From: Oenococcus kitaharae
GTDB taxonomy: Bacteria > Bacillota > Bacilli > Lactobacillales > Lactobacillaceae
Direction of reading: 5' to 3'
NCBI RefSeq assembly: GCF_025758695.1
Contig: NZ_JANJQP010000001.1
Location: 124,001-188,000 of the forward strand
Length of the DNA: 64,000 bases
This document shows positions 26,774 through 34,847 of the stretch, one piece after another. Numbering within the stretch: position 1 is the stretch's first letter; the number at the start of each line of letters is the position of its first letter. The position numbers were made by a program, and so were the translations under genes. The notes beneath the pieces are model-generated. The model was given only the letters and a program-made list of their open reading frames with translations, was not told the DNA's origin and searched no databases.

Positions 26774-27690
26774 CGGACAAAAAAATTCTCGAAGTCAAGA
26801 ATTTAAAATTATCCTTCAATCCTGGAAAGGCCAATGAAGTCAAGGCGATTGATAATGTCAGTTTTGATATTTATGAAGGTGAAGTTTTTGGATTAGTTGG
26901 TGAGTCTGGATCAGGGAAGACAACAATCGGACGCACTATCCTGAAATTGTATACACCACAAAGTGGTGAAATTAAGTTCGAGGGACACGATGTCTTAAAA
27001 CAATCTTCGGCTGAAGCCAAAACTTTTCGTAAAGATGCGCAAATGATTTTCCAGGACCCGCAAGCGAGTCTGAACGGCAGAATGAAAGTGAAAGATATCA
27101 TTGCCGAGGGTATCGACATTCATCATTTAGCTAAAGACAAAGCGGATCGAGACGCTCAAGTAGAACGGTTGTTAAAATTAGTTGGATTAAACGAGGATCA
27201 TGCCAGCCGCTATCCTTATGAGTTTTCTGGCGGGCAGCGTCAAAGAATCGGCATTGCAAGGGCTTTGGCTGTGCGGCCGAAGTTCATCATTGCTGATGAG
27301 CCGATTTCTGCTCTGGATGTTTCGATTCAAGCCCAAGTGGTGAATTTGATGAAGAAACTCCAAAAGGAAGAAAAGCTCACTTATTTGTTTATTGCACATG
27401 ATTTATCGATGGTGAAGTATATTTCCGATAGGATTGCAGTCATGCACTGGGGTAAAATATTGGAAATTGGAACATCTGATGAAGTTTATGGGCATCCGAT
27501 CCATCCCTATACAAAAAGTCTCCTTAGTGCGATTCCAATTCCGGATCCTGAGGTTGAGTTAGCTAGGCAGCCGATTGACTACGATCCGGTAATGGAGACT
27601 GATGGGAAGCCGCGCACAATGCATGAGATCCATCCTGGACATTTTGTTTTGTCGACTGATGAAGAAGCAGCTGAGTTTTCTAAAGACTAA
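26770..27690 (+). CDS. oppF: Oligopeptide ABC transporter ATPase OppF
   Basis: 306 residues, partner of OppD. Walker A GESGSGKTT, Q-loop MIFQDPQASLN, signature SGGQRQRIGIARAL, Walker B FIIADEPISALDV. The C-terminal oligopeptide/dipeptide-transporter domain contains HPIHPYTKSLLSAIP. ATGA overlap with oppD indicates translational coupling. It is the last gene of the transport operon; no convincing terminator follows, so some readthrough into the flippase gene is possible. Confidence 0.95.
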   Translation: MTDKKILEVKNLKLSFNPGKANEVKAIDNVSFDIYEGEVFGLVGESGSGKTTIGRTILKLYTPQSGEIKFEGHDVLKQSSAEAKTFRKDAQMIFQDPQASLNGRMKVKDIIAEGIDIHHLAKDKADRDAQVERLLKLVGLNEDHASRYPYEFSGGQRQRIGIARALAVRPKFIIADEPISALDVSIQAQVVNLMKKLQKEEKLTYLFIAHDLSMVKYISDRIAVMHWGKILEIGTSDEVYGHPIHPYTKSLLSAIPIPDPEVELARQPIDYDPVMETDGKPRTMHEIHPGHFVLSTDEEAAEFSKD

Positions 27691-27719
27691 CTGCTTTTTT
27701 ATTGCACTTCTTTAGTAGA

Positions 27720-29396
27720 ATGGAAACAGCTGTTCTTTTGGAAAATATGGAAAAACAATCACATGAGTCTTCAACACCTCATGCTGGCAATTTAGAAAAA
27801 CAATTGGTTGCGGGGTCGGCTTGGCTGAGTTTTGGCAATTTGTTTTCGCGTATCTTAGGTGCGCTGTATATCATTCCTTGGACAATGATTATCGGCCGAT
27901 ATTCTACAGAGGCTAATGGCTTGTTTAATATGGGCTATACGATCTATGCACTCTTTTTGATGATCTCGACAGCCGGAATTCCGACAGCAATCAGCAATTT
28001 AGTGGCGCACTACAACGCCATTTCAGAAGCGCAAACATCTTTAAGGCTGCTTTGGCAAGGCTTAAAAGTGGCACTGCTGACAGGTATTCTGTCAGCTTTG
28101 ATTTTGGGTTTTTTGGCGCCGATCCTAGCTGCTGGGCATCAATCTTTGGCACCGGTATTATGGTCTTTGGTTCCGGCTGTGTTTGTTTTTCCGATTATGT
28201 CCATGTTCCGCGGCTTTTTTCAAGGGAATCAAATGATGAAGGAGTCCGCTATTAGCCAGATTATCGAGCAGTTAGCCCGGATTGTTTATATGCTGGTTGG
28301 CACTTTTGCTGTCATGCGCGTGAACGCTGACAACTGGCGAGGGGCTGTGATACAGTCTACGTTCGCCGCCTTTGTGGGCGCTTTGCTGGGGCTCTTATAT
28401 CTTTTATATGCTTTTTCACTTCACCGCAACCAATTTATTTTGCAGGCCAAGCAGTCGCTTAAAAAGATTCACATTAAGGCTGGCAGGCTGATCCTACATA
28501 TTCTCAAACAATCGATTCCCTTTGTTATTGTGGCTTCGGCGGTCACTTTTTATCAATTAATTGATCAATATACTTTTTTTGTAGCTATGAACCGTTTCTT
28601 CAGCTTTTCTGACCAAGAATTAATTGTGCAGTTTGCACGTTTTAATGCGAATGCGAATAAACTGGTGCTGATCATTGTGCCCATCGCTGGGGCAATTGCT
28701 GAAACAAGTCTGCCTATGCTTTCTAATGCTTATGCCAATCGGGATGTGCCGAGCGTTCGCAAACAGATCAAAAATATTTATCGCTTGTTTTATGTCGCGA
28801 TGTTTCTCAGTGCCTTTGGTCTTTATGCCGTAGCATTGCCTATGTATACTCTTTTTTACGGAACGAGCGACCCAAATCTACAAGCGGGGGTCGGCCTTTT
28901 GCGAGTGAATGCCGTCGTTGCGATTTTTTATGGTTTTTTTACAGTTCTTGCTTTTATTATCCAAGGCTTGAATCATTCTAGAATAGCGGTGAGGTCGCTG
29001 CTTTACGGCCTTATTTTGAAGATTGCTTTCCAATTGCCGATGATCTTTTTGCTGCAGGCTACTGGCGCAATGCTAAGTACTTTAATTGGTTTTGTTTTCA
29101 GCTGCTGTTATTTGTCTTTGACTATCAAACGATTTTATCAGGTTGATGTCACAGACACACAGGATGATTTATTCAAAACAGTTCTCATTGCGATAGCAGT
29201 TTTGGTTACTGCTTGGCTAGTTGTTGCGGGACTTGAGAGTTTTCTCCCACTGACCAGATTCGCTCAGATCATTATTCTGATTCCATCGGTTGGAGCAGGC
29301 GGCGCAGTTGGTATCTGGCTGCTGGTCAAATTAAAAGTTGCCGATGATTTATTACAGCGTTTTATCCCGGCACGTTTTTTTAAAGAAAGGAATTAA
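27720..29396 (+). CDS. Polysaccharide/lipid II flippase-like membrane protein (MVF/PST family)
   Basis: 559 residues from this ATG, or 550 from the one at 27747, which has a slightly better GGA upstream; neither start is strongly marked. About 14 membrane helices. The N-terminal segment GSAWLSFGNLFSRILGALYI and GLFNMGYTIYALFLMISTAGIPTAIS are typical of the SpoVB/YtgP (Wzx-like) exporters that flip undecaprenyl-linked cell-wall precursors. UppP, which recycles the same lipid carrier, lies two genes downstream. It may be the lipid II flippase or an exopolysaccharide one. Confidence 0.87.
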   Translation: METAVLLENMEKQSHESSTPHAGNLEKQLVAGSAWLSFGNLFSRILGALYIIPWTMIIGRYSTEANGLFNMGYTIYALFLMISTAGIPTAISNLVAHYNAISEAQTSLRLLWQGLKVALLTGILSALILGFLAPILAAGHQSLAPVLWSLVPAVFVFPIMSMFRGFFQGNQMMKESAISQIIEQLARIVYMLVGTFAVMRVNADNWRGAVIQSTFAAFVGALLGLLYLLYAFSLHRNQFILQAKQSLKKIHIKAGRLILHILKQSIPFVIVASAVTFYQLIDQYTFFVAMNRFFSFSDQELIVQFARFNANANKLVLIIVPIAGAIAETSLPMLSNAYANRDVPSVRKQIKNIYRLFYVAMFLSAFGLYAVALPMYTLFYGTSDPNLQAGVGLLRVNAVVAIFYGFFTVLAFIIQGLNHSRIAVRSLLYGLILKIAFQLPMIFLLQATGAMLSTLIGFVFSCCYLSLTIKRFYQVDVTDTQDDLFKTVLIAIAVLVTAWLVVAGLESFLPLTRFAQIIILIPSVGAGGAVGIWLLVKLKVADDLLQRFIPARFFKERN

Positions 29397-29402
29397 CTTG
29401 AT

Positions 29403-30821
29403 ATGACTAATTGGAAAGAAGCCGTGCAGGCCAATCAGACTCAACTGATTGCTGATTTAAAAGACTTGATTGCTGTTGTTTCTGTCAGAGATGACAGTCG
29501 GGCAGCCGATGGTGCACCATTAGGTCCTGGACCGCGTGACGGCCTGCTTAAATTTGGCGAGTTTGCAAAACGTGATGGTTTTGAATTTCATAATTTGGCT
29601 AATTTGGTCGGGTATGTTGAATACGCACCTGAATCGGCTGACGATCAATATATTGCACTTTTGGCCCATGTTGATGAAATGCCTGCCGGAGACGGCTGGA
29701 CAACGGATGCTTTCACTGCTGTAGAAAAGCAGGGCCGCCTCTATGGCCGCGGCAGTTCAGATGATAAAGGCCCAGCTTTGGCTGCCTATCACGCGCTAAA
29801 AACAGTTCGCGACCTTGCATTGCCTCTCAAACATAAAGTCCGCTTTATTTTGGGCACTGACGAAGAAAACGACTGGGCCTGCATGGATTATTATTTTAAG
29901 CACGAACCAGCGCCTTTGCTAGATTTTTCGCCCGATGCTGAGTTTCCAATCATTAATGGTGAAAAAGGGCTGGCACAGTATGAAATTCATTTTCAAGGCA
30001 GTAATGCTGGAGACGTTCGTCTGCTAAAGTTTCAGGCCGGTGAACGGACAAATATGGTACCTGGAAAGGCGATTGCGACTATTCAGACCGCAGCCCCATC
30101 AAAAGTATCGCAGGATTTTCAAATTTTCTTATCACAGCACGCTGTCTTGAGCGGACAAGCTGCTATTGACGGGCAGCAGATCAGTTTGACGGTTAATGGT
30201 AAGCAGGCACACGGTGCTTGGCCTGAAGATGGTGAAAACGCCGGTACTTATCTAGCAGATTTCTTAAGCCAATATAGTTTCAAAGAAAGTGCTGCTGCTT
30301 TTTTGTCTTATCTAGGCGGTATTGCCCATCAAGATCCAAAGGGCAGCCAATTAGGTATTGCGTCTCATGATGATTTGATGGGTGATTTATCGATGAATGT
30401 CGGCATTATGCGTTTTCAGCAAGATGCCGACAGTTACATCAATCTCAATGTCCGTTTTCCAAAAAGCACCAGCAATGCGGCGATTTTGAAAGGACTCAAT
30501 TCGACTCGGCCCGTGGGCATTTCGGCAGAATTTGCCAATAAGGGTTTTGCTCAAGCGCCGCATTATGTACCTGCTGATGATCCAATGGTTAAAAGCCTGC
30601 TGCGTATTTATGAAGAACAGACGGGTCAAAAAGGACACGAACAGGTAATCGGCGGTGGTACATACGGCCGTTTGATGAAACGTGGCGTCGGTTACGGTGC
30701 TCTGTTTCCGCAAAGAGAATCGACCATGCACCAAGCGAACGAGTATATTGAAATAGATGATTTAAAACTGGCTGATTCGATTTATGCGCAAGCCATTTAT
30801 GAGTTGGCTAACCTGGATTAA
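29403..30821 (+). CDS. pepV: Dipeptidase PepV (M20 family)
   Basis: 472 residues. Zinc metallopeptidase that splits dipeptides in the cytoplasm, a natural next step after Opp uptake. Metal and catalytic residues are visible as AHVDEMPAGDGW (H, D; about residues 85-96), GRGSSDDKGP (D), GTDEENDW (catalytic and metal Glu pair), the region around SPDAEFPI (D), and a C-terminal GGGTYGRLMKRGV segment. AAAGGAA lies before the ATG, 6 bases after the flippase stop, and uppP follows by 9 bases, suggesting a flippase-pepV-uppP unit. Confidence 0.96.
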   Translation: MTNWKEAVQANQTQLIADLKDLIAVVSVRDDSRAADGAPLGPGPRDGLLKFGEFAKRDGFEFHNLANLVGYVEYAPESADDQYIALLAHVDEMPAGDGWTTDAFTAVEKQGRLYGRGSSDDKGPALAAYHALKTVRDLALPLKHKVRFILGTDEENDWACMDYYFKHEPAPLLDFSPDAEFPIINGEKGLAQYEIHFQGSNAGDVRLLKFQAGERTNMVPGKAIATIQTAAPSKVSQDFQIFLSQHAVLSGQAAIDGQQISLTVNGKQAHGAWPEDGENAGTYLADFLSQYSFKESAAAFLSYLGGIAHQDPKGSQLGIASHDDLMGDLSMNVGIMRFQQDADSYINLNVRFPKSTSNAAILKGLNSTRPVGISAEFANKGFAQAPHYVPADDPMVKSLLRIYEEQTGQKGHEQVIGGGTYGRLMKRGVGYGALFPQRESTMHQANEYIEIDDLKLADSIYAQAIYELANLD

Positions 30822-30830
30822 GGAGAGAAC

Positions 30831-31667
30831 ATGTTATTTGAGATTTTAAAAGCGATTATTTTAGGAATCGTTGAAGGTGTCACAGAGTTTTTGCCGATTT
30901 CTTCGACTGGCCATTTAATTCTCGTTGATGAATTTGTGAAGCTTTCTTCTGATAAAGCTTTCACCACGACTTTTGAATATGTGATTCAGTTAGGTGCCAT
31001 TATTGCGGTTGTTCTGCTTTATTGGCGTCGACTCTGGCCGTTTGGAAGCGATAAGACTGAAAAACAGCGTTTTAATATCTGGGCAACTTGGGTCAAAGTG
31101 GTCGTGGGTGTGATTCCTTCGGTTGTTATTGGTTTTTTGCTGAATGACTGGATGGATCAGCATTTGATGACTTGGCAAGTTGTTTCGGCAGCTCTGATTT
31201 TTTATGGTATTGCCTTTATTCTGATTGAAAATTTCCAAAAGAATCGCAAGCCGCGTGTTAGCACTGTTGGGCATTTAACATTAGGCGACGTCATCAAGAT
31301 TGGTTTGTTTCAGGTACTAAGTATCATACCAGGTACTTCGCGTTCCGGGGCCACGATATTAGGGGGCTTGTCTATCGGTGTTTCTCGTGAGGCGGCGGCG
31401 GAATTTTCTTTCTTTCTATCAATTCCAACAATGTTAGGTGTTTCAGTTCTGAAGATTGGCTCTTATCTGCATGATCATGGTATGTTTTCTGGTGAACAAA
31501 TTGCTGTATTGCTTATAGGCATGGTTGTGTCATTTGTCATCGCCTACGTAGTCATTAAATGGTTGCTGAAATTCATTCAAACGCATGATTTTAAGGCATT
31601 TGGCTGGTACCGAATCATATTGGGCGTCGTGGTGGTTATTTTCGGTTTTCTGGGTGTTATTCACTAA
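30831..31667 (+). CDS. uppP: Undecaprenyl-diphosphatase (BacA family)
   Basis: 278 residues, about eight helices. Dephosphorylates undecaprenyl diphosphate so the carrier can be reused in cell-wall synthesis; the family also confers bacitracin tolerance. Both family signatures are present: EGVTEFLPISSTGHLIL near the N-terminus and PGTSRSGATILGGLSIG near residue 165. AAGGAGAG precedes the ATG. A bidirectional terminator follows. Confidence 0.97.
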   Translation: MLFEILKAIILGIVEGVTEFLPISSTGHLILVDEFVKLSSDKAFTTTFEYVIQLGAIIAVVLLYWRRLWPFGSDKTEKQRFNIWATWVKVVVGVIPSVVIGFLLNDWMDQHLMTWQVVSAALIFYGIAFILIENFQKNRKPRVSTVGHLTLGDVIKIGLFQVLSIIPGTSRSGATILGGLSIGVSREAAAEFSFFLSIPTMLGVSVLKIGSYLHDHGMFSGEQIAVLLIGMVVSFVIAYVVIKWLLKFIQTHDFKAFGWYRIILGVVVVIFGFLGVIH

Positions 31668-31698
31668 AGCATTTTTATTGAAAATTAATCAGCAATTA

Positions 31699-31725
31699 AA
31701 AAACAGCCTTAACAGGCTGTTTTTG
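31699..31725. terminator. Bidirectional terminator between uppP and the deoxynucleoside kinase gene
   Basis: AAAAACAGCCT-taac-AGGCTGTTTTTG: a perfect stem with T-runs on both strands, serving two convergent genes. Confidence 0.93.
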
Positions 31726-31726
31726 T

Positions 31727-32392
31727 TTAGGCAATTTTTATACTCGCGCCGTGATTCCCACCGCGAATTTCTGCTAATTTATCATCGATCATTGAAAGAA
31801 CGACTTCTTGATTCTTTGGGTCTTCTAAGTTCCAGCGCTGGAGATCAACGCGCATTTTTGGTGACTTATCGAAATCATCAAACCATTGTTTATAGGCAGC
31901 CCACATTTTGTGGTAGTAATCGCGCAAAGACGGATTGTTTTCGAATTGCTCGTAAGGGCGTGCACGTTTTTTAATACGATACAAAATTGTGTCGAAATCT
32001 GTGTCGGCATAAACCATTAAATCCGGCGCTTTCTTTTTTAATCCCTGCAATTCGGACATCATATTGTCTAGCAGCTCATTGTAAACAGACATTTCCTGAT
32101 CAGAAATATTGCCATCTAAATGATTTTGCTCGGTGAATAGGGCATCTTCGTAAATAGAACGATCTAAGACATTGTTATCATCCGCTAAGGCGGACTTAAT
32201 CATACTAAAGCGCCGATTCAAAAAATAAATCTGTAAAAGAAAACCGTATTGTTTCGGATCGGAATAATAAAGAGGCAGCACGGGGTTGTCAGCCACCGGT
32301 TCGTAAAAAGGCTTTGTGCCCAAATGGTCGGAAATCAATTTTGTTAAAGTCGTTTTTCCAACACCAATCATCCCTGCTGTTATTATCACCAT
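31727..32392 (-). CDS. Deoxynucleoside kinase (dAK/dGK type)
   Basis: 221 residues. Phosphorylates deoxynucleosides for DNA precursor salvage. The P-loop is GMIGVGKTTLTK at the N-terminus, followed by FYEPVADNPVLPLYYSDPKQ, which holds the catalytic acidic residue, then the conserved DRSIYEDALF (D-R-S motif) and a lid region with RIKKRARPYEQFE. GGGGAGAT precedes the ATG at 32392. Lactobacilli use paired kinases of this type; only one is visible here. Its upstream region contains clustered DnaA-box-like sites. Confidence 0.93.
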   Translation of the reverse strand: MVIITAGMIGVGKTTLTKLISDHLGTKPFYEPVADNPVLPLYYSDPKQYGFLLQIYFLNRRFSMIKSALADDNNVLDRSIYEDALFTEQNHLDGNISDQEMSVYNELLDNMMSELQGLKKKAPDLMVYADTDFDTILYRIKKRARPYEQFENNPSLRDYYHKMWAAYKQWFDDFDKSPKMRVDLQRWNLEDPKNQEVVLSMIDDKLAEIRGGNHGASIKIA

Positions 32393-32449
32393 ATCTCCCC
32401 GCTTTCAGTTTTTTCTTATTTAATTTATCATCTAGGCGAACATAAAAGG

Positions 32450-32476
32450 GTGGATAAGTCTGTGGATTTATCCACG
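32450..32476. promoter_or_regulatory. Cluster of DnaA-box-like sequences upstream of the deoxynucleoside kinase gene
   Basis: Within 27 bases lie GTGGATAAG (complement CTTATCCAC), TGTGGATTT (complement AAATCCACA) and TTATCCACG. The last matches the DnaA consensus TTATCCACA at 8 of 9 positions and the others at 7 of 9. The outer two form a perfect 8-base inverted repeat. The cluster is 58-84 bases upstream of the kinase start, where it could overlap the promoter. Confidence 0.5.
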
Positions 32477-32495
32477 CACTTAATTTTGCAATATA

Positions 32496-32518
32496 CAAAA
32501 AGCGCTATAACAGCGCTT
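32496..32518 (-). terminator. Terminator of mscL
   Basis: On the minus strand AAGCGCT-gttat-AGCGCTT followed by TTTG; a 7-bp stem 29 bases past the mscL stop codon. Confidence 0.85.
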
Positions 32519-32546
32519 GAAAAATGTTACAAGTTTTATACAGTGT

Positions 32547-32933
32547 TTATGCCTTGTTCGCACCTTGATTGCTTTTCTTCAATTCATTACGAATTTCAGT
32601 TAGCAGCTTTAATTGGGGATCTTCTTTGACAGCTTCTTTAGTATTTTTCTTGAAGAACTTGTTGATTGCTTTAATGATCAAGAAAATCACAAGTCCAACA
32701 ATGACAAAATTAATAATGTCGTTCAGTACCTGGCCATATCTGAACACAGCAGAACCGATCGAAAACTTCAAAGCAGACAGGTCAACAGCGCCAGAAAAAA
32801 TCGCGATAATCGGTCCAATTAAATTATCTACAATCGATTTAACAATTGCAGTAAAAGCGGCTCCCATAACAACGCCAACCGCTAAATCGATTGCATTGCC
32901 GCGAATAATGAACTCTTTAAACTCTTTTAACAT
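32547..32933 (-). CDS. mscL: Large-conductance mechanosensitive channel
   Basis: 128 residues, normal length. Homopentameric pore that opens under membrane tension to release solutes on osmotic downshock. The signature near the N-terminus ([20 protein letters not shown]) and a second helix ([19 protein letters not shown]) are clear, with a charged C-terminal helix. AGGAGAAA lies before the ATG at 32933. It is monocistronic with its own terminator. Confidence 0.97.
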   Translation of the reverse strand: MLKEFKEFIIRGNAIDLAVGVVMGAAFTAIVKSIVDNLIGPIIAIFSGAVDLSALKFSIGSAVFRYGQVLNDIINFVIVGLVIFLIIKAINKFFKKNTKEAVKEDPQLKLLTEIRNELKKSNQGANKA

Positions 32934-32981
32934 CGATTTCTCCTAAAAAATTAAATTTACTTGAAAATCATAGCAAAAAAA

Positions 32982-33011
32982 TTGAATTTTTGTCCTTTTT
33001 TTTGCGATAAT
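32982..33011 (+). promoter_or_regulatory. Promoter of the tRNA-Leu gene
   Basis: TTGAAT (32982-32987) and GATAAT (33006-33011) with an 18-base spacer, about 20 bases before the tRNA. Confidence 0.65.
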
Positions 33012-33030
33012 AAGGAAGTCGCGTATTAAT

Positions 33031-33114
33031 GCCCCGATGGCGGAATTGGCAGACGCGCAGCGTTCAGGTCGCTGTGAGAGCAATCTCGTGCAGGTTCGAC
33101 TCCTGTTCGGGGCA
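33031..33114 (+). tRNA. tRNA-Leu, anticodon CAG
   Basis: A class II tRNA with a long variable arm. The 7-bp acceptor stem pairs GCCCCGA (33031-33037) with TCGGGGC (33107-33113), discriminator A at 33114. The D-arm has GGCGGAATTGGCAGACGC. The anticodon stem CAGCG/CGCTG encloses the loop TTCAGGT with anticodon CAG (33065-33067), reading CUG. The T-arm is CAGG-TTCGACT-CCTG. The 3' CCA is not encoded. Confidence 0.97.
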
Positions 33115-33125
33115 TACATCGACAA

Positions 33126-33162
33126 ACGCTGTATTGATGAAAATTAATACAGTGTTTTTTTT
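33126..33162 (+). terminator. Terminator of the tRNA-Leu gene
   Basis: ACGCTGTATT pairs with AATACAGTGT (one G-U pair) and is followed by a run of T. Confidence 0.9.
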
Positions 33163-33223
33163 ACTTATAATTGCACGAATATTGCTAGCACCGTATCTAT
33201 CGGTGTTTTGCTGAATTGACTCA

Positions 33224-33511
33224 TTATTTGTCGCTCTCATCGTCATCTGTGGGTGTAACATCTTTTGGTGCTTGCTCAGAACCGAAAGTCTCCTCATAAT
33301 CAGTCGAGGAAGGTCGTTGATGGCGGGAAAAGTAGGCCCAAATGTAAATTACAAGACCAGTCATCACAAACAGCCACCATAAGCGCAGGACCAAAATAAG
33401 CAGGAAAATAATGATAGCTGCAGTATCAATATAGATGTTGTAGGGTTTAGCATATTTTTCAGAGAGAAAAAGAATCAGCAGCAGAATTAAAAAACTAATG
33501 ATTATTGACAT
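33224..33511 (-). CDS. Small membrane protein with acidic tail, unknown
   Basis: 95 residues: two or three hydrophobic helices in the first 65 residues (SIIISFLILLLILFL, then IIIFLLILVLRLWWLFV and GLVIYIWAYF), followed by a charged, Asp/Glu/Pro-rich cytoplasmic tail. No family recognised. A very strong AAGGAGGAC site just before the ATG at 33511 argues that it is translated. Monocistronic. Confidence 0.7.
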   Translation of the reverse strand: MSIIISFLILLLILFLSEKYAKPYNIYIDTAAIIIFLLILVLRLWWLFVMTGLVIYIWAYFSRHQRPSSTDYEETFGSEQAPKDVTPTDDDESDK

Positions 33512-33599
33512 TTTTGTCCTCCTTATTAAGGATACATGGTCGTTGCGTTCAGTGCTTAACTTTCAGTTTATGCTGTCTTAATCTTCTTTTAATCTGCCG

Positions 33600-33763
33600 C
33601 ATGAATAATCAAAAGTGTTCCAAGGGCGGATTGCAATTTAATCGCTCTTGGAACAACCCTCCCTTTAAAATATTGAATCCCCCTGAAACAAGCTGAAAAA
33701 ACTTTCTTAAAAATATATAAATTTTAATCCCAAATCAAAGCAGCGATGAAACGCTGTTTTTTT
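33600..33763 (+). ncRNA. Candidate structured small RNA upstream of luxS
   Basis: The 351 bases between 33512 and 33862 hold no convincing gene but a structured stretch. A 12-bp stem (GTTCCAAGGGCG 33617-33628 with CGCTCTTGGAAC 33643-33654, one G-U pair) is followed by an unpaired-looking region with CCCTCCC (33657-33663) and CCCCC (33679-33683). A short terminator-like hairpin CAGCG-atgaaa-CGCTG with T7 follows (33741-33763). C-rich single strands next to a stem and a terminator are typical of small RNAs that mask Shine-Dalgarno sites. I find no good promoter, so this could instead be a 5' region for the minus-strand gene or a relic. Confidence 0.35.
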
Positions 33764-33862
33764 ATGTGTCGATTAACTTCTTTTTTTCAGAGGTCAACAG
33801 TCCTAAGGGTGTTCTTTAGCGGTCAAGATTGTATAATGGCATTAACTGTATTGGAGGTTTTT

Positions 33863-34336
33863 ATGGCAGAAGTTGAAAGTTTTACATTGGATCATACAAA
33901 AGTCAAAGCACCATATGTGCGTTTGATCACTGAAGAAAAAGGACCAAATGGCGGTACGGTTGCCAATTATGATTTGCGCTTGGTACAGCCAAATGAAACA
34001 GCTATTGAAACAGCTGGTATCCACACTTTGGAACACTTATTTGCTGATTTAATGCGTAACCGCTTGGACGGCATTATTGATATTTCACCCTTTGGCTGCC
34101 GCACGGGATTTCATATGATTTCCTGGTACACTTATTCGACCGAAGAGGTAGCTAAAGCACTTAAATCGACGCTTCAGGAAATTGTCGATAAGATCAAGTT
34201 TTCTGATATTCAAGGCGTTAGTGCTAAGACCTGCGGCAATTACAAGGATCATTCGCTGCATAGCGCCAAAGAATGGTCTAAGATCATTTTGAGTCAAGGC
34301 ATTTCCTCTGATCCCTTTGTTAGAAAAGTTGTTTAA
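33863..34336 (+). CDS. luxS: S-ribosylhomocysteine lyase (autoinducer-2 synthase)
   Basis: 157 residues, the normal length. Cleaves S-ribosylhomocysteine to homocysteine and the AI-2 precursor in the activated methyl cycle. The metal-binding H-T-L-E-H motif (about residues 53-57) and a later cysteine ([10 protein letters not shown], near residue 125) complete the site, with the catalytic cysteine in [16 protein letters not shown] precedes the ATG at 33863, and the longer upstream frame is untranslated leader. TATAAT at 33832-33837 is a likely -10. Confidence 0.98.
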   Translation: MAEVESFTLDHTKVKAPYVRLITEEKGPNGGTVANYDLRLVQPNETAIETAGIHTLEHLFADLMRNRLDGIIDISPFGCRTGFHMISWYTYSTEEVAKALKSTLQEIVDKIKFSDIQGVSAKTCGNYKDHSLHSAKEWSKIILSQGISSDPFVRKVV

Positions 34337-34346
34337 GATAAATGCC

Positions 34347-34375
34347 AGCCCTGTCGATGTACGGGGCTTTATTTT
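34347..34375 (+). terminator. Terminator of luxS
   Basis: AGCCCTGT-cgatgt-ACGGGGCT (one G-U pair) followed by TTATTTTG. It overlaps the last bases of the convergent small gene. Confidence 0.85.
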
Positions 34376-34629
34376 GTCTTATTTTTAGCTTGTTTTTGCA
34401 AGCGATGTAGTTTTGAAACGAGTTCTGGTACACCATATTTTTCAATCGAGTCCGCGTACTTGAGCATACAGGCCTCTTGAGAAAAATCCGGGAAGTAGTT
34501 GCTCTTTAAGTCCTGATCCGGATAACGATTTGCAAATAGCTCGATCAGATTATAATAAGCAATCTGTTTAGCTGGATCAGAGGCATCGTAAACAACTTTT
34601 CCTATTGAATTGATAATTTTTGCACCCAT
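34369..34629 (-). CDS. Small orphan protein, copy 2 of a paralogous pair
   Basis: 86 residues, paralogue of the protein at 13879-14130. Shared elements in order: A-K-I-I, G-K-V-V-Y-D, K-Q-I-A-Y-Y-N-L, P-D-F-S-Q, L-K-Y, I-E-K-Y-G, L-V-x-K-L-H-x-L-Q. This copy has a basic C-terminus (KQAKNKTK). No known domain. No clear Shine-Dalgarno; a TACAAT box lies 11 bases upstream of the ATG (34641-34646), giving a leader of only a few bases. It converges on luxS, and the terminator of luxS overlaps its 3' end. Confidence 0.7.
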   Translation of the reverse strand: MGAKIINSIGKVVYDASDPAKQIAYYNLIELFANRYPDQDLKSNYFPDFSQEACMLKYADSIEKYGVPELVSKLHRLQKQAKNKTK

Positions 34630-34765
34630 AATCTAGTTCCATTGTAAAAAGCCTATATTGAAAAAGAGTTAAAGGCAGGTTACTCAAACGTGAAAAAATT
34701 CGCCATTTTGCCTTGATTTTGTCATATGCTGAGGGAACAGGGATTTTTTGCAATATAAATGTAAA

Positions 34766-34795
34766 TTGCTTAACAAAGGCTGTAAGTGCTAGAAT
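34766..34795 (+). promoter_or_regulatory. Candidate promoter of the DMT transporter gene
   Basis: TTGCTT (34766-34771) and TAGAAT (34790-34795) with an 18-base spacer; leader of about 45 bases. Confidence 0.6.
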
Positions 34796-34847
34796 TACAA
34801 CTGTTTTTCACAAACTTTTATATCACGGAGAAAATGGAGATCAACTT

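Noticed and set aside
33505-33696. A 63-codon plus-strand frame before luxS
   Set aside because: No ribosome site, odd Cys/Leu-rich composition, and the DNA is better explained by RNA structure.
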